A stretch of 21,100 nt of DNA from the NCBI GenBank assembly GCA_049794535.1, contig JBARCX010000101.1, positions 1-21,100 on the forward strand, written 5' to 3'. Source of the stretch: JBARCX01 sp049794535. GTDB taxonomy: Bacteria > Pseudomonadota > Gammaproteobacteria > Xanthomonadales > Rhodanobacteraceae. Position numbers and translations under genes: made by a program. Positions 14,648-21,100 of the stretch are shown here, one piece after another; the stretch's first letter is position 1; each line of letters begins with the position of its first letter. The notes beneath the pieces were generated by a model. That model had not been told where the DNA came from. It did no database searches and saw nothing but the letters and a program-made list of their open reading frames with translations.

Positions 14648-16177
14648 ATGAATTGGGAGCTCACCTTGGAAAACCGCATTCGCCACCCTCATTTCGCCGC
14701 CAAAGTGATGTCCGCTGAACAAGCGGCAATGCAAATTCAGCCCGGCATGACCGTCGGCATGAGTGGCTTCACGGGATCCGGCTACCCCAAGGCGGTGCCC
14801 CTAGCGCTAGCGGCGCAGATTGAGGCGGCACATGCCCACGGAGAAAAGTTCGCGCTGCGGATTCTGACGGGTGCCTCCACCGCGCCCGAACTCGATGGTG
14901 CGCTCGCCAAAGCAGGCGGTATCGACTTTCGACTCCCCTACCAATCCGATCCAGAACTACGGGCACGAATTAATCGCGGCGAAATCGAGTACATGGATAT
15001 CCATCTTGGCCAGGTTGCGCAATACACCTGGTTCGGATTCCTCGGCAAAATCGATGTCGCCGTCATCGAGGTATCCGGCATCTTGCCGGATGGCCGATTG
15101 ATTCCCTCGACCTCCGTCGGCAACAACAAGACCTGGCTCGACTTGGCCGACAAAGTCATCATCGAAGTGAACTCGGCCCAGCCTGCCGAACTCGATGGCA
15201 TGCATGACATCTATTACGGCACGGCGCTACCACCCGATCGCAAGCCGATCCCCTTACTGAAACCCGGCGATCGTATTGGCGAGGCGTATTTGCACGTCGA
15301 TCCGTCAAAAGTGATTGCCGTGGTAGAAACCCATGGTGCCGATCGACTGGGTCGATTCGCGCCCCCGGACGAGAGCAGCGTGCGGATTGCCGGCCATTTG
15401 GTCGAGTTTTTTCGCCACGAAATCGTCAAAGGGCGACTCGGCAAGCACTTGCTACCGCTGCAGTCGGGTGTTGGCAACATCGCCAATGCTGTCTTGAGCG
15501 GATTGCGCGATGGCGGCTTCGAAGAACTGACCGCTTTCACCGAAGTGATTCAGGACGGCATGCTGGATCTCATCAAGACCGACACCATTCGTATGGCATC
15601 TGCGACAGCGCTGTCGCTAAGCCCGGAGGGCGTCGAGGAGTTCGGTCGAAACATTCACCATTACCGCCAACGGATCGTGCTGCGCCCCCAGGAAATATCG
15701 AACCACGCCGAACTGATTCGCCGATTGGGATGCATCGCCATCAACGGCATGGTGGAAGCGGACATCTACGGCAACGTGAATTCAACACACGTTGCTGGCA
15801 CGTCGATCATCAACGGCATCGGCGGCTCCGGAGATTTCGCCCGCAATGGCTTCCTGTCGTGCTTTGTGACGCCAAGCACTGCGAAGAACGGCGCCATCTC
15901 CTGCCTGGTGCCGATGGTCAGCCACGTTGATCATACGGAACATGATGTCGCCATCATCGTTACCGAGCAGGGGCTGGCGGATCTGCGCGGCTTGTCACCC
16001 AAGCAACGCGCGCGCGTCGTCATCGACAACTGCACCCACCCGGATTACCGCCCGCTGCTGCAGGACTATTTTGAGCGTGCTTGCCGCGATAGTCGGGGAA
16101 AGCATACCCCTCACCTGCTTGGCGAAGCCCTGGCCTGGCATGAGCGCTTCCTCGAAACGGGGAGCATGAAACCCTGA
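14648..16177 (+). CDS. Acetyl-CoA hydrolase / succinyl-CoA:acetate CoA-transferase family
   Basis: This is a class I CoA-transferase of 509 residues, a usual family length. It likely transfers CoA between succinyl-CoA and acetate (or another short acid), letting the cell dispose of or recover acetate and run a modified citric acid cycle. Visible landmarks are the N-terminal G-M-S-G-F-T-G-S-G-Y-P-K (37-48), G-V-G-N (274-277), the F-T-E-V-I-Q-D-G-M segment with Glu-299 as the expected catalytic residue that forms a glutamyl-CoA thioester, and the glycine loop GIGGSGDF (390-397). No strong ribosome site precedes ATG 14648, so translation may be coupled to the MarC gene 32 nt upstream. It is convergent with the alpha/beta hydrolase gene, 25 nt apart. 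True hydrolase activity is the alternative. Confidence 0.92.
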   Translation: MNWELTLENRIRHPHFAAKVMSAEQAAMQIQPGMTVGMSGFTGSGYPKAVPLALAAQIEAAHAHGEKFALRILTGASTAPELDGALAKAGGIDFRLPYQSDPELRARINRGEIEYMDIHLGQVAQYTWFGFLGKIDVAVIEVSGILPDGRLIPSTSVGNNKTWLDLADKVIIEVNSAQPAELDGMHDIYYGTALPPDRKPIPLLKPGDRIGEAYLHVDPSKVIAVVETHGADRLGRFAPPDESSVRIAGHLVEFFRHEIVKGRLGKHLLPLQSGVGNIANAVLSGLRDGGFEELTAFTEVIQDGMLDLIKTDTIRMASATALSLSPEGVEEFGRNIHHYRQRIVLRPQEISNHAELIRRLGCIAINGMVEADIYGNVNSTHVAGTSIINGIGGSGDFARNGFLSCFVTPSTAKNGAISCLVPMVSHVDHTEHDVAIIVTEQGLADLRGLSPKQRARVVIDNCTHPDYRPLLQDYFERACRDSRGKHTPHLLGEALAWHERFLETGSMKP

Positions 16178-16202
16178 CCTCGCTCCCGGGACTAGCCGCC
16201 TT

Positions 16203-17900
16203 CTAATGCAAGGCTTCGTGCTGACGAAGAATATCGAGTACCGCAGTGATCGCTTCCGGATCGTTGGGGACACCGTGATGGTCTGCGTGGACAATGAGCG
16301 TTGACGCCGCACCCGGTAGCAATGCACTGCTCAGCGGCACGTAACCGTCACCGGGAGGATCGTGACCGACAATCACACCGGCGATCGTGTGATAACGCAC
16401 GCCAGGTACAGGCATCAATTGCTCATCAACGCGCGAGACGGGTTGATCTGGCAATAAGCTCGTTACGCTACTCAGCCGGCCGAGCCGAAAGCTTTGCAAG
16501 AGTCCGGGCTGAATATCTTGCGGATTTTTGCTGGTAATACGCTCCAGTGCGGATAGCTCGGGTATATGCCTCCACGCCAGACTCTGAGCCACCCGTCCAA
16601 GCCATTCACCGGCCTCTGGGCTACCACGTTGCGGCGACGCCATGAAGATGGCCTCATCGATGCCGGGGTATGGCGTGAACTGAAAAGTGCTTCCGAGTAA
16701 AGCCAAGTCGGCGGCACTTGCATGAAGATCACTCAGTGGCACCGTGAAGGCGGCGCTCCACAATGCAGGCGTACTTTCGGCACACAGCAATCGAGAGATC
16801 ACACCGCCCAAGCTGTGACCCACAAACACGCCATGCTGCCTTGCCGGAGCATCGCCCCTTGGATCGAGAATCTGCCACGCGGTATCGAGATAGCTCTGTA
16901 TGCGATGTCGATCCACGAGCAGGGGTGCGTTGGTCTGGTATACGACGTGCCATATCTGATAGTGCCGATGCAGTTCCGCATCTCCCATGATGGCGTTGCT
17001 CAGTCGCGCCCAAATCACCGGGCTGCTAGCAAGGCCGTGAATCATGATCACAGGCGTCTTCGCTGGATCATATTCGTCCAAGAGGAATAGTCCGGCGCGG
17101 CGCCCTACTTCCTCGCCGCCGATCAAGCCCCACCATGCCAGGCGGCGAAGTTTGGTGTGCTCCAAGAGTTGCGCATACGGTGCAGAGAGATCTTCAGCCA
17201 AACGATAGTGTTGCGTGCCTACAACATGCTCTGACTGGACGTCAGGACTTTGCACGACAAGGCGTGCCACTTCATGGGTGTTGCCCACATTCGAAGCTTC
17301 TTCAAGCCACACCGTAACGGGCCGGAAGATTCCTTCCGGTGGATAGAGGTTGCAAATGGGGTGATCCGTGCAACGTGGTGACGATGCTACGAATGGGACA
17401 CCAAATCCTGGATGCTGATGTCGCGTTCCGCCAAAAGCTTCCATCGACACTTGATCGGCCTGCTCCAATCGCACGTGCGTACCAAGGCTGTCGGGAAGTC
17501 CTCGAAATTCGACGTCTAAAAGCCGCCCTCCTAGAGCCATAGAGCCAGGGCTGACGCTCAGTGCCGCACTCTTAGTGATCGCGTCGATATATGCCCGACT
17601 ACAGCGGGTTGCCAGTGAGGCAGCGGTATCGGCAGCAGCGCGCTCCTCGTTTGCCATAGCCCTATGTGCCAGAACAGCGCAGCGCATCCATGCATCCGAA
17701 CGTGCTCTGGCCGCACTCTCTTGAGGTGCCTGTTGCGACCAGTTCAAAGCCTGTTGTAGTGCAGCCGCAGAGGATAAGCTCGAAGAATTAGCGGGAATGA
17801 CTGCAGACGGAGTAACCATCGCGCAGCCATGGGCAACCACCAAGCCAACGATGCCTGCCAAATAAAAAAAGGTACGTGTGATCGCTAGTCGGAGCGACAT
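16203..17900 (-). CDS. Exported alpha/beta hydrolase (lipase/esterase-like)
   Basis: This is a 565-residue serine hydrolase. An N-terminal hydrophobic segment (about 8-25) ends at A-H-G-C26, which resembles but does not fit a strict lipobox, so it is either a lipoprotein or an ordinary exported protein. A roughly 250-residue N-terminal region of no recognised family precedes the hydrolase domain. There the oxyanion motif is I-M-I-H-G-L (285-290), the nucleophile elbow GHSLGG has Ser-363, and the likely acid and base are D518 (G-D-G-Y-V-P-L-S-S) and H541/H542 (H-A-D-H-H-G-V). The lid-like region contains the segment duplicated at 12279-12422. The start is ATG 17900. Lipids or esters are the expected substrates; none can be named. 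Confidence 0.9.
   Translation of the reverse strand: MSLRLAITRTFFYLAGIVGLVVAHGCAMVTPSAVIPANSSSLSSAAALQQALNWSQQAPQESAARARSDAWMRCAVLAHRAMANEERAAADTAASLATRCSRAYIDAITKSAALSVSPGSMALGGRLLDVEFRGLPDSLGTHVRLEQADQVSMEAFGGTRHQHPGFGVPFVASSPRCTDHPICNLYPPEGIFRPVTVWLEEASNVGNTHEVARLVVQSPDVQSEHVVGTQHYRLAEDLSAPYAQLLEHTKLRRLAWWGLIGGEEVGRRAGLFLLDEYDPAKTPVIMIHGLASSPVIWARLSNAIMGDAELHRHYQIWHVVYQTNAPLLVDRHRIQSYLDTAWQILDPRGDAPARQHGVFVGHSLGGVISRLLCAESTPALWSAAFTVPLSDLHASAADLALLGSTFQFTPYPGIDEAIFMASPQRGSPEAGEWLGRVAQSLAWRHIPELSALERITSKNPQDIQPGLLQSFRLGRLSSVTSLLPDQPVSRVDEQLMPVPGVRYHTIAGVIVGHDPPGDGYVPLSSALLPGAASTLIVHADHHGVPNDPEAITAVLDILRQHEALH
16499..16642. repeat. Intact-gene copy of the 144-bp duplicated segment
   Basis: This stretch of the alpha/beta hydrolase gene matches 12279-12422 in the same orientation at about 92% identity by eye. 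It encodes residues about 422-467, between the nucleophile and the acid residue. Confidence 0.9.
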
Positions 17901-18393
17901 GCGGGTAAACCCTATGCTTCCTAAGTCACCGGAATCCCGATGGGATTAGCCCCCTCGGCTTCATCCTGAAGTCTGCTAGCGTTCATATGACACAGCAAGG
18001 TAAATGCGTCAAAAGAATCCACTATCTACATGTAATCGTTGTGGATGGTGGTCAAGTGAAGATCAATGCACGTGGCACATGAAACCATCTCGACGTTGGA
18101 TATGTGGTTGCGCCATTGCGATAGGTTCCAGTCGATTTGATCACTTCCATCAAAATGCCTGCTTTGACAGATGGCCGTCTATTGCGGCAGGTGGATTGTC
18201 ACAATAGGACTGGGGCACTCTAAACGGGCTGTGGCAACACCAGTCCAGCCATTAATCCCTACTCTCGATCAGCAAGTAACTGTTTCGCGACACCTTGAAT
18301 CCCAAATCTTCGTACTGTGCTGCGTCGCAGATTGCGTGGTGCTTCAGCCCCGTGTTAGTTCTTTGAGAACAGGGGCTTTCCAATGGGGTCGTT
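17901..18393. other. 493-bp divergent spacer before PNGase A copy 2
   Basis: It separates the alpha/beta hydrolase (-) and the second PNGase A gene (+) and is visibly less GC-rich than its surroundings. It contains a loose inverted repeat (GGACTGG at 18207-18213, CCAGTCC at 18240-18246) and the hairpin at 18346-18377. A 67-codon frame at 18004-18207 (Cys- and Trp-rich) has an AAGG only 3 nt before its ATG and resembles nothing I know; I do not call it a gene. No convincing sigma-70 promoter was found. Confidence 0.5.
18346..18377 (+). promoter_or_regulatory. Leader hairpin directly upstream of PNGase A copy 2
   Basis: AGCCCC (18346-18351) can pair with GGGGCT (18372-18377), and inside it GTTCT (18357/8-18361) pairs with AGAAC around TTG. 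The structure ends 7 nt before the GGGG that serves as the ribosome site (18385-18388) and 16 nt before ATG 18394. It could affect mRNA stability or translation; no T run follows, so it is not a terminator. Confidence 0.4.
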
Positions 18394-20211
18394 ATGTCAC
18401 CTTATCTGCGTTCTAGGCGCGGGTTGCAGTCGCGCTTCGCCTTGTGTGCCGCGGCCATTTTGGCGTGCGGTGCCCCGCTGAGTGTTTCAGCGCAATCCTT
18501 GACTATCGGTTCGCGGAATGTGGCCGTGGCTGATCCGGTGGTGCCGCGTCCACCAGGCACGCCATGTGTCGTCCCGCTGTTTACCAATCAGTCGTTTGAC
18601 AATCTCAGTGCACCTGTCCCGCTCAGCTATGCGCCGGCGCCCGGCTGTCCTGGTCCGTGGCAGAAGGTCGTACTCAGTATCGATCTTGGCATCGTCGGCA
18701 CCAATCAATATGACCGCACCGGCTCCATCTGGCTGGGTGGCGCCATCCTCTATTTCGGCACCACGCAGGAACCGAGCATTGCGCCGCCCAATCCCACCAC
18801 CTGGCATATCGAGCGGGATGTGACCGACTACGGCGCGCTGTTCGCAACGAACCAGACGGGGCACGCCGACCTCACCAATTATGTCGAAGGAGCGTACGAC
18901 GGAAAAATCACCGGTTCGGCGGCACTTTATTTCTATCCACCAGTCGGCGGCGCGCACCAGACACTGCAGCCGCGCCCGGATGTCGTGCTATCCATGAATG
19001 CCAATACGGCCAACGGGACGTACGGATTGAACACGACCAGTGATCAATACGTGGCGACTTACACGTCACTACCACGCAATATCGAGCGCGCGTATCTGGA
19101 CGTCTATACCCAAAGTCAAAGCAACGACGAAATCTGGTATTCCTGCAATCCGAACGACCAGGGGCAACTCAGCTTCTTTGGCTGCAACAACACGGCGTTT
19201 CGCGAGGCCGAAATCAGCGTAGATGGCCAGCCGGCCGGCGTCGCACCGGTGTACCCGTGGATTTATACCGGCGGCACCGGCAACCCTTGGTTGTGGGAGC
19301 CGACGCCAGGCGTACAGACCTTGTCGTTCGTGCCCTATCGCGTCGACCTCACGCCTTTCGCGGGTGTGCTAGATGATGGAAAGCCACATACCGTCGCAGT
19401 GAGCGTATTCAATGCGAATCAGTATTTCTCGGTGGCAGGCAATTTGCTGCTTTATCTCGATCACGGATCGAGTCAGGTCACGGGGTCAGTGATTTCCAAC
19501 ACATTGAGCGCAGCTCCCACACCGAAGGTCGTCGAAAACCTTGCCGTCAATTCCAGCAACGCTGTCACCGGCGGTGAAATCACCGTCACCTCCAATCGTC
19601 AATTCGCCATCACCGGTACGGTGACCACCTCGCATGGCGTGGTGAAGACACGCGTGGCGCAAACCATCGCATTCTCAAATGTGCAGGACTACACCCTGCC
19701 GACCAACAGCGAAGGCGAAAATATCGTACAAACCTCGACCGTGGATTCGACGACCACGCGCACCGAAGGATGGAAGGAGACAGTCGTTCGTGAGCAGCAT
19801 AGCTATCCGCTCAAGCTCGACCTGGGCTTTTTTCAGCAACCTGATGGAACGTATCAGCAATATAGCGACGTGAAGAGCCAGGAATTCAAGCAATCGGCTT
19901 TAGTGCTATCCAACTTTTCGTTGCCGGTCGCCGCTGTAGTGGACAACCAATTCACTGGCAACAACACCATCCTCATGGATTCGTCACAGAACATAACGGG
20001 GATAACGGACACGCACAGCCATCAGGCTTATACCTATACGGACACCTCAGGCACGTGTTACAGCCGAGAAATTGACTCGAAAAATAATGCACTTACCGGC
20101 TGGAAAGATGGCAGTGAATGTTGGGGAGGGTCGAATTCCCTAACCTGGCGTGATCGCTTCTCGCAATACGCATCGGATGTCTACGGTGCGACCGTGCAGC
20201 TTCTACCTTGA
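18394..20211 (+). CDS. Secreted PNGase A-family peptide N-glycanase (copy 2)
   Basis: This second member of the peptide N-glycanase A family has 605 residues. A Sec signal with a basic start (S-P-Y-L-R-S-R-R-G-L-Q-S-R) and a likely cut after V-S-A (33) precedes the mature protein. Landmarks match copy 1 in order and spacing: GTPC (55-58), QYDRT (105-109), GTTQEPS (122-128), ERDVTDY (140-146), L-P-R-N-I-E-R, D-E-I-W-Y-S-C, S-V-D-G-Q-P-A-G-V-A-P-V-Y-P-W and L-D-D-G-K-P-H-T-V-A-V. The two proteins are clearly paralogs but differ widely between motifs, most of all in the C-terminal third, so the duplication is old or one copy was acquired. ATG 18394 has GGGG 5 nt upstream. The gene stands alone, convergent with a LuxR-type regulator. 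Confidence 0.88.
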   Translation: MSPYLRSRRGLQSRFALCAAAILACGAPLSVSAQSLTIGSRNVAVADPVVPRPPGTPCVVPLFTNQSFDNLSAPVPLSYAPAPGCPGPWQKVVLSIDLGIVGTNQYDRTGSIWLGGAILYFGTTQEPSIAPPNPTTWHIERDVTDYGALFATNQTGHADLTNYVEGAYDGKITGSAALYFYPPVGGAHQTLQPRPDVVLSMNANTANGTYGLNTTSDQYVATYTSLPRNIERAYLDVYTQSQSNDEIWYSCNPNDQGQLSFFGCNNTAFREAEISVDGQPAGVAPVYPWIYTGGTGNPWLWEPTPGVQTLSFVPYRVDLTPFAGVLDDGKPHTVAVSVFNANQYFSVAGNLLLYLDHGSSQVTGSVISNTLSAAPTPKVVENLAVNSSNAVTGGEITVTSNRQFAITGTVTTSHGVVKTRVAQTIAFSNVQDYTLPTNSEGENIVQTSTVDSTTTRTEGWKETVVREQHSYPLKLDLGFFQQPDGTYQQYSDVKSQEFKQSALVLSNFSLPVAAVVDNQFTGNNTILMDSSQNITGITDTHSHQAYTYTDTSGTCYSREIDSKNNALTGWKDGSECWGGSNSLTWRDRFSQYASDVYGATVQLLP

Positions 20212-20264
20212 TCCAGCGATGTATTGTTGAGGAATCCGGGTTGATCGCGTTCGAGCATTACCAT

Positions 20265-20292
20265 GCGTATCGCCAATTTATCGGCGATACGC
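20265..20292. terminator. Hairpin between convergent genes
   Basis: GCGTATCGCC and GGCGATACGC form a perfect 10-bp stem with an 8-nt loop, midway between the PNGase A copy 2 stop and the LuxR-type stop. No T run follows on either strand, so it is a terminator candidate by position and stem strength only. Confidence 0.55.
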
Positions 20293-20315
20293 GCTAACAA
20301 ACGGACATCGACAAC

Positions 20316-21100
20316 CTACAGCAGGCCCAGTTGGCTAGCTTTCAACGTAGCCGCTGCACGCGTTGAGCACTCCAATTTGCGGAACACGCTTTCGACATGG
20401 GTGCGTACCGTGCTGGGACTTATCGAGAGCTTCTGCGCAGCGAGCTTGTTGCTCGCCCCAAGACTGATCCAGTGCAATACATCCCGTTCGCGCCCCGTAA
20501 GAAGGCCCGCCAACGGCGTGGTAAGCAACCTGGTGGCCACTAACTTCGGCTTGTTCAAAAGCACGCGAACTACGTCGGCGTCGTAGCGCCCGGCGGCAGC
20601 TTCGGCCATGAGCAATGGTCCCGACGCGTCTTCTGCAAACGCTTCGCGCCAGGGACGTTCGCAGCGCAGAGCAACCAACGCCGATGCAGCTGCAAGAATC
20701 TGCCCTTCGACAGGAATACCCCCCGCCCTGGCTTCGCGGTAATAACCGGACCCGTCCGACCGCTCGTAAGCATACGAGGCCAGTTGCGCCTCACCCGCGA
20801 GAGAGCCGATCTGCCGTGCAGCACGTCCGGTCCAATAGGGAACCAGTCGCACGCGCTCCCAGGACGATTCCGCTAACTTGCCAGACGTATCCCAGATCAT
20901 ATTGGGTACCGCGGCGCGTCCTATGCCGTGGATGAGCGCAGCGCGATAGACCTTCTGCTGGCAGGTTTCATCCAGGCCGAGTTCGAGTGCCGCATTGCAG
21001 GCAAGCTGCGCTACTTCGCGCGAGTATCCGGTCATCCACGGCAGCTTCAGGTCAATGACATGAGCCAGGATTTCCAATGACGTCGTGCGGCCAGCAAACG
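20316..21100 (-). CDS. Degenerate HD-GYP domain - LuxR-type HTH regulator, 5' partial
   Basis: The frame is open to the right edge (…F-A-G-R-T-T-S-L-E-I-L-A-H-V), so the gene starts outside the window. Counting from TTG 21077, residues 1-140 resemble an HD-GYP-type phosphohydrolase domain of the sort fused to LuxR helix-turn-helix regulators (D-L-K-x-P-x…A-A-L-I-H-G-I-G-R…V-P-N…E-R-S-D-G-S-G-Y). Expected metal ligands are altered: the H-D pair is H50-G51, the H-P-Y-x-T motif is V79-P-Y-W-T, and H-H-E-R is A103-Y104-E-R. Catalysis is therefore doubtful, and the domain may bind a ligand instead. The last about 60 residues are a GerE/LuxR helix-turn-helix (L-T-G-R-E-R-D-V-L…S-P-S-T-V-R-T-H-V…V-F-R-K-L). 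It faces the second PNGase A gene; a regulatory link is only a possibility. Confidence 0.85.
   Translation of the reverse strand, partial: FAGRTTSLEILAHVIDLKLPWMTGYSREVAQLACNAALELGLDETCQQKVYRAALIHGIGRAAVPNMIWDTSGKLAESSWERVRLVPYWTGRAARQIGSLAGEAQLASYAYERSDGSGYYREARAGGIPVEGQILAAASALVALRCERPWREAFAEDASGPLLMAEAAAGRYDADVVRVLLNKPKLVATRLLTTPLAGLLTGRERDVLHWISLGASNKLAAQKLSISPSTVRTHVESVFRKLECSTRAAATLKASQLGLL

Noticed and set aside
18004..18207. 67-codon Cys/Trp-rich open frame in the spacer before PNGase A copy 2
   Set aside because: The ribosome site is too close to the ATG, the composition is atypical, no family is recognised and no neighbour suggests a role. The C-x-x-C spacing alone is not enough for a zinc-binding call.

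Overview
The window looks like chromosomal DNA of a GC-rich gammaproteobacterium. The Rhodanobacteraceae (Dyella-like) are the best guess, because bacterial PNGase A-type amidases with this sequence pattern are known from that group and from some acidobacteria. This is an inference from protein families; no rRNA, tRNA or other phylogenetic marker is present. I see no phage, transposase, CRISPR array or RNA gene.

Region 1 (1-6660, + strand) is a glycan-processing block. It holds an exported GH2 exo-beta-glucosaminidase/endo-beta-mannosidase-type enzyme whose 5' end lies outside the window, a LacI-type regulator 16 nt downstream, a PAPS-dependent-type sulfotransferase, and a secreted PNGase A-family N-glycan amidase closed by a strong terminator. 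A second, diverged PNGase A paralog lies at 18394-20211. Together they suggest secreted de-N-glycosylation of plant or fungal glycoproteins, exo- or core cleavage of the released glycan, and sugar-responsive control. That pathway is a hypothesis.

Region 2 (6695-10817) is an oxidoreductase/regulator patch with visible decay. It contains an SDR that lost its cofactor-binding N-terminus, an intact DUF427 gene, and a deletion scar joining the C-terminal remnants of an SDR (-) and a LysR regulator (+). Next comes an intact divergent module: TetR (-) against a SnoaL-like protein plus an SDR (+), with two palindromic operator candidates 52 bp apart between them.

Region 3 (10818-17900) contains an MFS transporter (-), a secreted choloylglycine hydrolase/penicillin V acylase-type enzyme (-), a MarC-family membrane protein and an acetyl-CoA hydrolase/succinate CoA-transferase (+), and a large exported alpha/beta hydrolase (-). 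A 144-bp piece of the hydrolase gene is duplicated at 12279-12422, about 92% identical by eye, as an isolated fragment.

Region 4 (17901-21100) has a 493-bp spacer with little content apart from a hairpin next to the start of the second PNGase A. That gene faces a convergent LuxR-type regulator carrying a degenerate HD-GYP domain, whose 5' end runs off the right edge.
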